A stretch of 64,000 bases of DNA from JBCCXL01 sp039191605 (GCA_039191605.1 JBCCXL010000001.1:310001-374000), one strand, 5' to 3'; shown: positions 17,801 through 25,434, counted from the stretch's first letter. Notes: generated by a model from the sequence alone, not told the origin. Made by a program: numbers and translations.

Positions 17801-18690
17801 TCCGCAAGGTGCTGACGGCGCAGGAAATCGCCTCGATCCACCGCAGCGGAAGCATCGGCAAATGCCTGTGCGCCCCGGCGGTTCCGGGCCTACGCACCTG
17901 GTGGCCCTTCGAGGGGGATGCCTCATTGCTCACAGACAGCCGCAACGATGGTCCGCAAAATCCCAAGACGGGCACTCTCCACGGCGAGGTGACTCCCATC
18001 ACGGGAGCCGTCGGCCAGGCGCTGGATTTTCGTGGCGGCTACCTCGAAGCGCCAGCGAATTCCGCGAATTTCAGCGGACATAACTTCTCCATCAACGGCT
18101 GGATCCGCTCCACCGCGACCTACGGCACGATCCTCGACAACCGAAGCCGCAACGGCAGCGTCTACCGCGGGCACAGCCTCTTCGTCTATCAGGGCAAGCT
18201 CGGCCTCCAGCTAGCTGACGGCAGGTGGAGCAACTACGTCTCGCAGATCGAGATTGCCGATGGCCAATGGCATCACTTCGCCGTCACCATCGACCGCGAT
18301 CATCCCCAGGGAATTCGCTGGTTCCTCGACGGCAAGTCCGTCGGCGGCGCCCAGGACCCCACCCAGCACCGCGGCAACCTCGTCAACGGTGGACCCGTGC
18401 GCCTCGGCCGCCGATCCTTCGACAGCACGGGAATCTGGCGAGGCACCCTCGACGAAATCCAAATCTCCTTGGGTCGTCTCAGCCCCGAGAGCATCTGGTC
18501 TATCTGGGCCGCTGGCCCTGACGGGCAGTGTCCCTGCCTGCGCTTTACCCGCTTCGACCTTCGCACCGTCCACCAAGATCAGGCGACCTGCCGAAGCGCC
18601 CCTCCAGCTTGCCGGCAGGACGAGGCGCCTTATTTCGACGACTGCGGCTGCGGCTGTCTTCCTTTCGAGCGGATCAACCCCAATCTCTAG
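11818..18690 (+). CDS. Giant secreted mosaic protein with coiled coil, Cys-rich modules and two LamG domains
   Basis: A 2290-residue exported protein starting at GTG with CAGGAG 7 bases upstream. A hydrophobic segment at residues 41-58 ends in VSA-QT, a signal-peptidase I site. Residues about 85-470 are helical and Gln/Leu/Glu-rich (coiled-coil-like). Residues about 580-900 are beta-rich and of unknown fold. Cys-rich modules follow near 1135-1165 (CACDDDTQCAPGEAC), 1200-1225 (CSQNAECAGSQVCEGGLC) and 1575-1600 (CECSSDDQCDVEGG). Three GACC repeats occupy about 1670-1790 (GACCLSPGLC, GACCDPLTGC, GACCSGPGRC, each ending in a Cys pair). Two LamG/concanavalin-like domains occupy about 1801-2015 and 2025-2228; each has WWPL/WWPF, a YNG/YQGKLGLQLADG motif and DGQWHH. 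A short Cys-rich tail ends the protein. No enzyme domain is seen. A surface adhesion or glycan-binding role is inferred. Confidence 0.85.
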   Translation: MLNRSIPHCSSEPSPDRGEFVSDRSCQIRRRTSKSFDAGSRLFLTFLVCFALIGTAIQVSAQTTDYSPLIPVFGEEATYWQGFCQDLDSSGQPLNPPRPQWSALQGDHWDSTQENPTSRYPDYRNISNNLRILQSLQFILSVLTNVTNKVEDAQQQIQQFELADLGGIDQTQGHCLCLGDSGCSLQAILDEFEELFDQLIDQQDLLQILESFSADQVAGAKAQLTALHGDLQEAVAADGDLTTRLEQALFDALDQEIQTQLNLLSPSDACQAALPIDPEDLETAVAAALVKIRDRLLADIETVRTSLQNIATEVGATLPQIEADIAHLHSLLQEVSQPGGLPPAEALKEVQTLLKSFDTYQSALANLRGELDQLRSLWNGQSYIADLGTAIRQEILQQLESSDFAPCIDDLNNLHQFPTFSSASFEQQIEAILQGEIDALSQRLSDNILSIEGRLQDLQKDFLDHFNMAADELDIEIPNCYEVNFRPQCIDRCNSLGTQPLWFPADFHQDPKKAALDGAQAAAMFALKQTGWLDKIRQWLEGTSGSSGLQNELSKGLGEAVAALYDLQKVVQSMIDFLGKGLEYVDHFTEGSHLGAYSVLRPDLHLCVPYAGHGAYAQLGNLGGDRFSLGARYTSHNLSRRHRVAFRSGGFAASAFGRDLSLLPAVELTSQIHGFRLWDPQRPLGIPLSASVNLDTVEKLDVFHVAPTGTFNGGQNGSFPLGKAIVRDLFPSKPAANDDPDWPRRGVSQPWEDESTAVISAGLNLNFELPKKTWELPTLVIIPPAVLTATPRFHLAMGSRWTHQSNLFRDRITEMVNVNLPEHIQLSDKDFQREMHAFQAPDLSTDNRTAVFVEPGVGIDAFLGFRVWKVSIGAGAHADLSVKLRPGGQGGVLDLNTALSDAVTASNPPVQAECRADLSFERTKSCSNERFRESVGSYACEAAAEGSSCCITVIALGVNHSLCVDDWTGLSQSQCEALGTKAPFAKALQRLEASGVIPQMVLEQLRTLAAEQGKVLVNASWNQGASCRSAPCSDALPTFTTAGLKIQGLSECRRYGYCTSPDGGLRHDLTEAECVGETAVTTPNGRRSTSSASARPSRREIGAIDAGAIFTPYSCQTRIEETLRGWEGDGCHPLQQGFPSACACDDDTQCAPGEACNESSGLCQRAGSDGASGDDPKKALSCLAKEDQSCAPGRVFDKGACTRSCSQNAECAGSQVCEGGLCRPPHDIPFAEEVVWGVRHNGAPRHTINTYALSDFEALLLLKAGVYVEASFKLFGKKKTWTLLDASKAWDLGSTYKGWYQPGLSAQYDHECGDPSLPWPVTNHLPNSSTATPKLQSATNAANISSPVRHCGPLQGGGVCRYPDPLPVEPGKAGSVDEFLLWCKDDLPQHQEDPAPSSNDDLVVSISDTFQWGYDVGLEAWAENQLCVGGKTWDQWLVDLRPTVGEDGSVLDPGSLDGAECSYRDPASAATHNFPCADLAERMLGIWGCTDRDRPYAQWLESQSGVKLEPGTSNLDLDTIFQPQIVSRPDLETEGFPYDYENLLPELKSPESYQWLAELENCFDRRFEDPRESYCECSSDDQCDVEGGERCRDGRCELPRRRDTEGTCLQDDCEPIWEARECPIVELQLEIGPCCGDGIVQSSPLYSEECDPADGSASCNDRCQLEGARGACCLSPGLCLDDVLAAQCQGRFHSGLRCSEVESCRPPGNPKGACCDPLTGCRDDVTFEQCTRGTWTRGASCADLGGCAAPVTGACCSGPGRCRDDVPQQQCTDGTFAPIKTCEQLNHCLESQAGCSPTPSKMVAWWPLDDTTDTDVFERRGGAVGERHGGATTVPGKVRGALQLDGVDDFVEIPHHSSLNLGAGDFSIDLWLAAPPQSGVRVLVDKRSGQLRGRVHGFSLFLYNGRLGLQLADGPHTNYVTQLNVADGQWHHVTVTVDRDNPEGIRWYLDGQLVGKAFDPTPRSGSLNTPTPLWFGKDRFLAGRLAGRMDEVEIFRKVLTAQEIASIHRSGSIGKCLCAPAVPGLRTWWPFEGDASLLTDSRNDGPQNPKTGTLHGEVTPITGAVGQALDFRGGYLEAPANSANFSGHNFSINGWIRSTATYGTILDNRSRNGSVYRGHSLFVYQGKLGLQLADGRWSNYVSQIEIADGQWHHFAVTIDRDHPQGIRWFLDGKSVGGAQDPTQHRGNLVNGGPVRLGRRSFDSTGIWRGTLDEIQISLGRLSPESIWSIWAAGPDGQCPCLRFTRFDLRTVHQDQATCRSAPPACRQDEAPYFDDCGCGCLPFERINPNL

Positions 18691-18740
18691 CCCCGATCCC
18701 TCTCCAGCGGGCGCTGACTCCACCCCCGCGACGCCTCTCC

Positions 18741-18782
18741 CTCTAATCCCGCGCTTTCAGGTCTGGCATCGCGGGATTAGAG
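18741..18782. terminator. Perfect 13-bp inverted repeat after the giant gene
   Basis: CTCTAATCCCGCG (18741-18753) and CGCGGGATTAGAG (18770-18782) are exact reverse complements around a 16-base loop, about 50 bp after the stop codon. No T-run follows on either strand, so it is a structural transcript end or a Rho-assisted terminator rather than a classic intrinsic one. A protein-binding dyad is an alternative. Confidence 0.45.
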
Positions 18783-18841
18783 TACGCTCTCGCGCTGTTA
18801 CCTAGGGCGGTAGCGCCGTATGGGCCGCCGATTTCCCGTGC

Positions 18842-18861
18842 CCGGGCTCCTCTGAGCCCGG
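18842..18861 (+). promoter_or_regulatory. GC-rich hairpin in the leader of the beta-propeller gene
   Basis: CCGGGCTC-CTCT-GAGCCCGG is a perfect 8-bp stem with a 4-base loop; the flanking GTG/CAC extends it by 3 bp across a bulge. It lies 26 bp before the start codon at 18887 and just before the ribosome-binding site TGGAGA, so it could affect initiation. Function unknown. Confidence 0.35.
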
Positions 18862-18886
18862 CACCTAGCGTCTCTGGAGAATTTGG

Positions 18887-20290
18887 ATGCTCATCCCCCG
18901 CACTCTGATCCGCAGATCTCGCCGCCGGACCCTCCCCCAGCTCTCACCCCTTCTCTACTGGCTCGTCGTCGCCATCCTGGTCTCGCCGAGCTTCGCCTCG
19001 GGCCAGACCGGCGTCGGGCAGGGCGAGACCGCCGAGCGAGCGGCAGCGGCCGAGCGAGCGGCTTCGAGGGACGTGGAGCTACCTCCCCTGCCGGTCCCCA
19101 AGCCGCGCCTCGGTGAGCTTCCGCTCCGTCCCCGGGTCGCCGAAGAGCGCTTGATCATTCCGGATGCCGGCCGGGTCGCCTGGTCGGTGCAGGGAGACTT
19201 CATCGCCTTCGACCGCCGGGGAGAGGACGGCTATTACGACATCTACCTCTCCACGCCGGAGGGTGGGCAGGAGCGCTGCCTCACCTGCCCGCTGCTGGAG
19301 ACCCGCAACGCCCACGCGATGGATCCCCGCTGGCACCCTTCCGGCCGCTGGGTGGTGTTCCGGGTCCAGCCCCGGGCCCGGGCGCTGAAGATGGGAGCCG
19401 CGGAGATCACCTCCCCGGCGGGGGGGCTGCACACCGAGCTTTGGGTGATCAGCACGGAGGGCAGATCCTTCTATCGGCTAACCCAAACCGGCCACGGCAG
19501 CAACTCGCTACTCCATCCGGTCTTCTCCCACGAGGGCGACCGGCTCGCCTTCGCCGCCAGGGTGGCAAGCCGCCGAGGTAAGTGGGGGGAATGGGTGATC
19601 CGGGTCGCCCGCTTTCAGCTCGGCCGGGGCGTTCCCCGTCTCAGCAAGGTGGAAACTCACCAGCCGGGGCAAAACAAGCTCTTCCTCTCGGTCCACGGCT
19701 TCACCCCCGATGACCGCGGCCTGATCCTCTCGGGGAACCTGGATGCAGGAGCCCCGGAGGCGGGCCGGGACCTCTACCGCTACGATCTGGTGCAGCGCAA
19801 CCTCGAGCCACTGACCCGCAGTCGCGGCGAAGCGGATGCCGAAGGCCTGCTGTCGCCGGACGGCCGCTGGCTCGCCTTCACCAGCAACCGCAACCTGCCG
19901 CCAGGCCAGCGCCGGGCCCTCGGGCGCTTCATCCCCGAAGCGCGCCCGGAACCGAGGGATCTGTGGCTGCTGTACCTCGGCGACGAAGATGCGGAAGGCA
20001 GCGAAAGAGCGACCTTCGAGCCGGTGCCTCTGACTCTGTTCAATCACCCCGCCCACGTGCACTCGAAGGGCGGAGTGGTGGTGGATTCCTTCGCCTGGGC
20101 TCCCGCGGGGGCGGAAGAATCCGAGCTCTCCCAGGGCACCCTCTTGGTGCACGCGGTGACCGACCTCCAGACCGGCGATGAGGCGATCTGGCGCCTGGAG
20201 GTGGACCTCGCCCCGCCGTCGCCGGCCCTCGACGGACCTCCGCCGGCGTGGCATAGCGGCGCACCGACGGGCGCTCCTGCTCCGAAATAG
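18887..20290 (+). CDS. Secreted TolB-like/PD40 beta-propeller protein
   Basis: A 467-residue protein. An Arg-rich head (MLIPRTLIRRSRRR) and a hydrophobic stretch (LLYWLVVAILVSPSFASG) form a long signal peptide. PD40/WD40-like blades follow, with the usual W/F-SP-G-W/F motifs: AWSVQGDFIAFDRR, DPRWHPSGRWVVFRV, HPVFSHEGDRLAFAA, LSPDGRWLAFTSNRN. Such propellers occur in TolB and in secreted peptidases or surface proteins as interaction platforms. No peptidase domain is attached. The ATG has TGGAGA upstream. It follows the giant secreted protein in the same direction, but hairpins between them argue against one simple transcript. Partner unknown. Confidence 0.8.
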   Translation: MLIPRTLIRRSRRRTLPQLSPLLYWLVVAILVSPSFASGQTGVGQGETAERAAAAERAASRDVELPPLPVPKPRLGELPLRPRVAEERLIIPDAGRVAWSVQGDFIAFDRRGEDGYYDIYLSTPEGGQERCLTCPLLETRNAHAMDPRWHPSGRWVVFRVQPRARALKMGAAEITSPAGGLHTELWVISTEGRSFYRLTQTGHGSNSLLHPVFSHEGDRLAFAARVASRRGKWGEWVIRVARFQLGRGVPRLSKVETHQPGQNKLFLSVHGFTPDDRGLILSGNLDAGAPEAGRDLYRYDLVQRNLEPLTRSRGEADAEGLLSPDGRWLAFTSNRNLPPGQRRALGRFIPEARPEPRDLWLLYLGDEDAEGSERATFEPVPLTLFNHPAHVHSKGGVVVDSFAWAPAGAEESELSQGTLLVHAVTDLQTGDEAIWRLEVDLAPPSPALDGPPPAWHSGAPTGAPAPK

Positions 20291-20444
20291 CTCCGGAACA
20301 GATCCAGAATAGACGGACCCTGCTCCAGCCCCCGGCGCCCTTGGCCGGGAGGGAGGGTGGGCGTCATGAAGCCCGAGGACGAAGGCGGGCCGGGAAAAGA
20401 CGAAAAGCTCAGGAGCCGAGGGGCGCCCTACTGGCACGTGCTGC

Positions 20445-20572
20445 TCTAGCGACGCGGTGCCCCTAACGACGCGGTGCCCCCAGCAACGCAGTGCCCTGGC
20501 GATACCCTGAGCCCTAGCGACATGACCTAACGACACGTTGCCCTAGAAACGCATCGCTCTAATGACGCAGCG
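20445..20572. repeat. Degenerate tandem repeat of about 13-17 bp at the transglutaminase 3' end
   Basis: About eight imperfect copies related to CCTAACGACGCGGTGCC fill the gap between two convergent genes and run across the stop codon of the transglutaminase-like gene (20559). Copies vary in length and sequence, so it looks old and drifting. The remainder of the 268-bp gap (20291-20444) shows nothing else. Confidence 0.6.
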
Positions 20573-22262
20573 CGGGCAGCGGAGGCACCGTCGAGACCAG
20601 CTCGAGATCGAAGCGGCCGAGGCCCGAGAGCAGCGGAGCGGTCAATTCCAGCAGCCCGCTGGTCTCAGCTCCCGTGGACTTCGCCATGGCGAGATGGGTA
20701 GCGTCCACCGGCTCCCCTTTGCGATAGAGCATCGCCGCGTCCAGCGGCAGCCAGCCGTCCGCCACCCAGGCCTCCACCCAGGCGTGGGGAGAGAGCCTCT
20801 TCGCCGGGTCTCCCGCCGCCACCAGCCCCACCACCAGGCGCGCCGGAATCCCCCGAGCGCGCAGCAAGGCCGCCAGCAGCACGGCGTTCTCGGTGCAGTC
20901 CCCGTCTTTCAGCTCCAGCGTTCGGCGGGCGGAGGCGAGGCCGATTCCGGCGCCGGAGAAGGCGACGTTCTGGTGCACCCAGAGCTCCAGAGAATGGGCG
21001 ATCTCCTCGTCGGTCGGCTCCTCCCCCAGCTCGCGGCGCAGCTCCTCCAGCACCCCTTCGGCCACCGCCGCGATCTCCGCATCATCGCTTTCGATCAGCG
21101 CCGCCGGCTGCTGCAGGGCCTCCAGCAGCTCCGGCGCGGGATCCTCCTCGCCGGGACCGGAGCCTTCGAACCCTCTTCCCGCGAAGACCGTCAGCTCCTC
21201 GCGGCCGCCCTCGTCTCGCTCCACTCGCTGCCGGGAATCATTCGGAAAGAGAGCCTGAAGCGTCAGGCTGCCCTCGTCTTCCCTCGACTCTAGACGGTAC
21301 GTGGCCTTACGCAGCCAGCGCGGTCGATGGATCGACGTGGAGAGCTTGACCTCCAGCTGGCGGAAGGCTCCCAGCCCTCCCGGCAGAGGGGCGAGGGCCT
21401 GGTCCCGATGGCTGCGCCGCAGCACCATCGGCCCCACCCGCTGCTCCAGCAGCTCACCGCCGGCGCCGTAGAGCTCCTCTGTGACCAGACCCAATTCCTC
21501 CATGCGCTGCTGGATCAACACCGAGCCATCCTCACCGCGATGCAGCACCCGGGCGTGGACCACGACCGGGCGAGCGCCAGCCTCGAAGCTGAAGGTGGTG
21601 AATCGAACCCCCTCCCGCTCCCCGGAGCGCAGGCGGTCCAGCTCGTCATCGATCTGCGCCGGAGAGAGGGGCGGTGGATCCCAGGGAACCTGCAGCTCCC
21701 GGGCTCCCTGTGCTCCTTCGATGCTGCCGCTGGCGGTCCCTCCGCTGGGGACCAGCCGAGTGGTCACCAACCCCGCCCCCTGATCTACCCGGCTCTCGAG
21801 GCGCAGCACCTCTCCGGCGAGGGACTCCACCCACACGCTCTCGGAGGTCAGGGTGAGGGTCTCCACCTGCCCACCGTTGCTGCGGGAGAGCTGATTCAGC
21901 ACCTCGGTGCGGGTCTCGATGGCCCGCTCTCCCCGCTCCCAGATCTCCCGCACCTCGACATGGGCCCAGCCAGCCCGGTACCCGAAGAGCTCCACCACGT
22001 ACCAGGAGGAACGCTCGTCCACCGTGGACGGGTCGACGAGGGCTGAATCAGAGGATACGGGCTCTGCGTTTCCAGGCTCAGGGCTTCCAGGCTCTGCCAG
22101 CGCTGAATCAGCAGCCACCGGCGCCGCAGCGTTCTGACCCTCTGCCGCTTCGGCTGACAGCCCCAACAGGGCGAACAGCAGCAACGGCAACCCCAGCAGG
22201 GCTCCTCGCCGAGGGATCGCCCGCCATCGCCCTTGAACCCTTGGTCTCGCGTTCCGCTTCAC
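20559..22262 (-). CDS. Exported transglutaminase-like (papain-fold) protein
   Basis: A 567-residue protein starting at GTG (22262) with GAGGAG six bases upstream. A signal peptide (LLGLPLLLFALLGLSAEAAEG) is followed by a Pro/Glu/Ala repeat segment. The C-terminal third holds a transglutaminase-like core: Cys in LKDGDCTENAVLLAALLRA, His in RLSPHAWVEAW, Asp in WLPLDAA, in the correct order and spacing. In bacteria such domains act mostly as proteases or structural modules in the periplasm or on the surface. The 300 residues before it are beta-rich with no recognised family. Downstream of the 719-residue gene on the same strand, across a 153-bp gap with a repeat array. Substrate unknown. Confidence 0.85.
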   Translation of the reverse strand: MKRNARPRVQGRWRAIPRRGALLGLPLLLFALLGLSAEAAEGQNAAAPVAADSALAEPGSPEPGNAEPVSSDSALVDPSTVDERSSWYVVELFGYRAGWAHVEVREIWERGERAIETRTEVLNQLSRSNGGQVETLTLTSESVWVESLAGEVLRLESRVDQGAGLVTTRLVPSGGTASGSIEGAQGARELQVPWDPPPLSPAQIDDELDRLRSGEREGVRFTTFSFEAGARPVVVHARVLHRGEDGSVLIQQRMEELGLVTEELYGAGGELLEQRVGPMVLRRSHRDQALAPLPGGLGAFRQLEVKLSTSIHRPRWLRKATYRLESREDEGSLTLQALFPNDSRQRVERDEGGREELTVFAGRGFEGSGPGEEDPAPELLEALQQPAALIESDDAEIAAVAEGVLEELRRELGEEPTDEEIAHSLELWVHQNVAFSGAGIGLASARRTLELKDGDCTENAVLLAALLRARGIPARLVVGLVAAGDPAKRLSPHAWVEAWVADGWLPLDAAMLYRKGEPVDATHLAMAKSTGAETSGLLELTAPLLSGLGRFDLELVSTVPPLPALRH

Positions 22263-22276
22263 TGCTCGCTCCTCTG

Positions 22277-22351
22277 AGCCTGCATTTTTGGGCCCTGCAT
22301 CGCTGGGCTCTGCATCGTTGGGTTCTGGGTTATTGGGTTCTGGGTTTTTAG
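22277..22351. repeat. Five tandem 15-bp units upstream of the transglutaminase-like gene
   Basis: Five 15-base units related to GCCCTGCATCGCTGG and GTTCTGGGTTATTGG end 15 bp before the GTG start at 22262. A second 15-bp series lies inside the gene at about 22050-22095 and encodes the EPGSP-EPGNA-EPVSS pentapeptides just after the signal peptide. Confidence 0.7.
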
Positions 22352-22415
22352 GCCTAGCGTCGTCGATCCTGGCCTAAGGCATAAGGCAGCCGCGTTCTGG
22401 CCCAATATAGCCGGC

Positions 22416-24575
22416 CTACCAGATATAACGACTCGCCACGGATCGCTTGTCGTGACCGGAAAGTAGATGGACCACCCTCAGTCGGCGCAGAGCGACGGGG
22501 GAGAGGGAGGCCAGGGGAATGTGGACGATCCGCTTGCCCAGCAGGGCGGCGCGCTGCTTGCTGCGGGAAGAAGGGGGCTGACGAGCGACGTGAACCACCA
22601 GGGGCTCCAGGCTGTAGTCGATGCCGGCGGCCAGCAGCACCTCCGACTTGGCGGCGAGGCTGCGGTATTCGCGATCCGCCCAGACGTCCCACAGGCGCCC
22701 CGGCGGATAGGTCATGAGAAAGCCGCCGTAGGTCGCCCGCAGAATCCCCGGCCCGACCACCTGCTCGTGGGGCAGGGTGGAATAGAAGGCCATGTCGGAT
22801 TCCTGCTCGTGCTCTCCGTGCCAGGTCATGCGATAGGGATAGCGCTCGCCTTCGTCCTCGTCGAAGATCACCACCACGCTGCCGGCGCCGCCGGGGGATC
22901 GCCCCAGCTCCTGAACCCACAGCCCACCGAGATGAGCGTTGCGCAAGGTCTCCCGCAGATCGATGCCGTCCAGCAGGCTGGTGGAGAAGGGCTCGACCCG
23001 CCGGTTCTCGGTGGTGAGGATGGAGATCGCCTTGCGCTGGAGGTAGCGCGCGTAGTCTTCCACCACCACGTCCTCCTTGGGATAAGAGCACAGACTGTCG
23101 CCGTCGAAGGCCCGCAGCCAGGAGCTGGGGTCGGAGGTCTCCCCGCGCTGTAGACCCACCGGCAGCGGGCGGCTCTTGGAGCGCAGAAAGCGGCGGCGAA
23201 AGCGCACTTTGTGGGTGCCCAGGTCGAGCTCTTCGCCATCTACCCGAGCGACCTCGATCTCCTGCTCTCCGTGCTGCCAGGGGTAGGCGCGGGCGGCATC
23301 GTAGAGCTCCCACGCGAGGTTGTCGTCGGCCACCCCCCGCGCCGCCACCACCCACTCGAAGAGATCCCCCACCAGGCGCCCCCGCTGCCTCGCGTAGCGT
23401 CGGCCGAAATCCAGGAAGAGCCTGCGCTGCCAGGGCCCCGGGCGCTCCTGGGTCTGGGCGCGATAGGAGCGAGAGGCGACCTGCCAGAGCTGCACCGCCG
23501 CCGCCTGGCGATCGATTCCCGGCAGACTCGCCCCTTGCGGATCCGGGGAGGCGTGGGAGCGCGCAGCGCGGCGGGCCAAGACCTTCGCCAGCGCGCGGCG
23601 ACGGGCCGGCGCGTCATCGCCGGACGCCCCGCCGGTGATCACCCGAAGGCCGAAACGCACCATCGAAACCGGTCGCGAGACGGCATTCGAGAGCAACGAG
23701 TCTTCCTCGGCGGAGAGGTCCGCGAGGTCGTCGGCCCCAGGCTCCACGGCCCTCACGCCTGGCAGCCCCGGCTCTCCCGGAGGCCCTGGCTCTCCTGGCG
23801 GCCCTGGCTCTCCTGGAAATGAGGGTCGCAGTGTCTCCCAGGCGGCGTGGAGCAGCGGGTAGTCGGTCATCAGGCCGGCGAGGCTTTCCGCCGCGAGGTG
23901 ACGCAGGGTGAGCTCCTGGCGACGGGACCGAGCGAAGGCCGCGGCGTTGGGTTGGCCCAGGCGCTCTGCGAGCCGGGCGCTGTGGGCGGCGCCCACCACC
24001 GCCACGATGGGCCGAGAATCCCCCGCCTCGTCCAGCTCCCGGCGCAGCTGCTGGAGGCGATGAGCCATGCCCGACTCCCGCATCGCATCCGCCTCGCTCA
24101 CCTTCCCCCCCGCGGTGGCCCGACGCAGCAGGTCGAGATAAGCACCGGCCCCGAGGGACCACAGGGCGTGGGGATCGGGCACCGGATCCTGATGACGCTC
24201 GGCGTAGGGCACGTCGGGATCGATGAGCACGCCCTGGCGCCCCCGCTCCCGAGCCCAGCGCAGCGCCTCCGCCAGGGGGTCACCGGGGGCGACCACCCAG
24301 ATCAGGGCCTCCTCCCCGGAATGGCGCGAGAGCACTAGGGAGATCTTCGGCAGGCGGCCTATGGCGCGATCCACGACCTGCGCCAAGGGGGTCGGCAGCT
24401 CCACCGCCACCGCCGCCGGATCCACCGAGTCCAGCACACCCCTCACCACCGGAGCCAGATCTACCCGCTCGTGCACCACCGGAAGCACCCGCACTCCCGT
24501 GATCGCCTCGGGGGCGGCGAGATCGAGGTCGAAGGGCGGCGGGCTAGTCCCCTCTCGGGGCTTAGGAGTACTCAC
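22416..24575 (-). CDS. Unknown protein, TraB/PrgY-like N-terminal region, partner of a MoxR ATPase
   Basis: A 719-residue soluble protein with a GTG start and no signal peptide or membrane helix. The first 220 residues (VRVLPVVHERVDL, VDPAAVAVELPTPL, GVLIDPDVPY, VVGAAHSARLAERL) recall the EreA/ChaN/TraB fold or the DUF5682 proteins found beside MoxR ATPases. This is resemblance, not proof. A collagen-like PGEPG insert follows at about residues 255-270. The C-terminal 400 residues (RRLFLDFGRRYARQRG, SLCSYPKEDVVVEDYARYLQ, VVVIFDEDEGERYPYRMTW) match nothing I know. It starts 25 bp after the MoxR gene, so the two are surely co-transcribed and probably form a chaperone-client or effector pair. Confidence 0.6.
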   Translation of the reverse strand: MSTPKPREGTSPPPFDLDLAAPEAITGVRVLPVVHERVDLAPVVRGVLDSVDPAAVAVELPTPLAQVVDRAIGRLPKISLVLSRHSGEEALIWVVAPGDPLAEALRWARERGRQGVLIDPDVPYAERHQDPVPDPHALWSLGAGAYLDLLRRATAGGKVSEADAMRESGMAHRLQQLRRELDEAGDSRPIVAVVGAAHSARLAERLGQPNAAAFARSRRQELTLRHLAAESLAGLMTDYPLLHAAWETLRPSFPGEPGPPGEPGPPGEPGLPGVRAVEPGADDLADLSAEEDSLLSNAVSRPVSMVRFGLRVITGGASGDDAPARRRALAKVLARRAARSHASPDPQGASLPGIDRQAAAVQLWQVASRSYRAQTQERPGPWQRRLFLDFGRRYARQRGRLVGDLFEWVVAARGVADDNLAWELYDAARAYPWQHGEQEIEVARVDGEELDLGTHKVRFRRRFLRSKSRPLPVGLQRGETSDPSSWLRAFDGDSLCSYPKEDVVVEDYARYLQRKAISILTTENRRVEPFSTSLLDGIDLRETLRNAHLGGLWVQELGRSPGGAGSVVVIFDEDEGERYPYRMTWHGEHEQESDMAFYSTLPHEQVVGPGILRATYGGFLMTYPPGRLWDVWADREYRSLAAKSEVLLAAGIDYSLEPLVVHVARQPPSSRSKQRAALLGKRIVHIPLASLSPVALRRLRVVHLLSGHDKRSVASRYIW
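23763..23818. repeat. Three 18-bp units encoding a collagen-like PGEPGP stretch
   Basis: Units of GGCCCTGGCTCTCCTGGC type lie inside the 719-residue gene and encode a Gly-Pro-rich linker between its two halves. Another local tandem duplication placed outside conserved sequence. Confidence 0.7.
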
Positions 24576-24600
24576 GGCAGGGCGACGACCGCCGGAGGCC

Positions 24601-25434
24601 TCACAGCCAATCCAGCTCCTCGAGCTCGTCCCCGCCGGTGGCTAGCTCGAGAGCCAGGGAGACCGCCTTCTTGGTTTCCTCGGTGCCTTCCTTACCCAAG
24701 ACCTTCATCGCGTAGCGGGCGATGTTGATCCCGTCCCGCACGGTGTAGCGCAAATCTTCGTCGTGGGCAGCCCGCAGGAAGGCGAGAACGTAATCCAGCA
24801 CTTCCCCGGTGGCGAAGGGCACCTGGGCCTCGAGGATCGCCCGCTCCTCTTCCTCTTCCGGAAAGTCGAGGTAGATCTGGGGCATCAGCCGGGAGTGAAT
24901 GTACTCCGGTACCTCATAGGTGGAGGCGTCCTCGTTCATCGTGGTGACGAAGCGAAAGCCGTCCGTCGCGGGGATTCGAATCCCCGCCACCAGGCTCTCC
25001 ACATAGCGGCGGTGGTCCAGCAGCGGAGCCATGCTGGCCCAGCTCTTCTCGCTCATCCGATTGCCTTCGTCGAGCACCGCCACGCCGCCGGAGAGAAGGG
25101 CCGAAACCAGCGGCGAAGCCATGTAGCGCACCCCTCCGTCGGGCGCCAGCACCGGTGATACCACCAGGTCTTCTGGCCGGGTATCCATGGTCGCCTGCTG
25201 AATGTAGATCGGCAGGCCGAGGCGGGCCGCCGCAGCGCAGGCGAGGCTGGTCTTGCCGACTCCGGGCTTGCCCAAGAGCCGGGGATTCAGGGGCAGATCC
25301 CCCTCGGCGATGATGGACCACGCCGCCAACAGCTGATCCAGCACCGGGCCCTGCCCGATCCACTGCGGGATCGAGGTCACCGGGCTGGACAAATGCAGCT
25401 CGATGCCGTCGACGGTGATCGTGCGCTCGCTCAT
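24601..25434 (-). CDS. MoxR-type AAA+ ATPase
   Basis: A 277-residue cytoplasmic ATPase of the MoxR/AAA_5 group, which remodel or insert cofactors into partner complexes. Walker A GKPGVGKTS; Walker B GVAVLDEGNRM (DEGNR where most MoxR proteins have DEINR); sensor 1 FVTTMNED. The ATG at 25434 is chosen because GGGGGAGA lies just upstream; a TTG at 25464 overlapping the tex stop would add ten residues. It follows tex by 26 bp and precedes the 719-residue gene by 25 bp. MoxR genes usually sit next to a VWA-domain protein; none is present here. Confidence 0.88.
   Translation of the reverse strand: MSERTITVDGIELHLSSPVTSIPQWIGQGPVLDQLLAAWSIIAEGDLPLNPRLLGKPGVGKTSLACAAAARLGLPIYIQQATMDTRPEDLVVSPVLAPDGGVRYMASPLVSALLSGGVAVLDEGNRMSEKSWASMAPLLDHRRYVESLVAGIRIPATDGFRFVTTMNEDASTYEVPEYIHSRLMPQIYLDFPEEEEERAILEAQVPFATGEVLDYVLAFLRAAHDEDLRYTVRDGINIARYAMKVLGKEGTEETKKAVSLALELATGGDELEELDWL

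Noticed and set aside
24970..24995. CGGGGATTCGAATCCCCG palindrome resembling a tRNA T-arm
   Set aside because: It lies inside the MoxR coding region and no acceptor, D or anticodon arm can be fitted around it.
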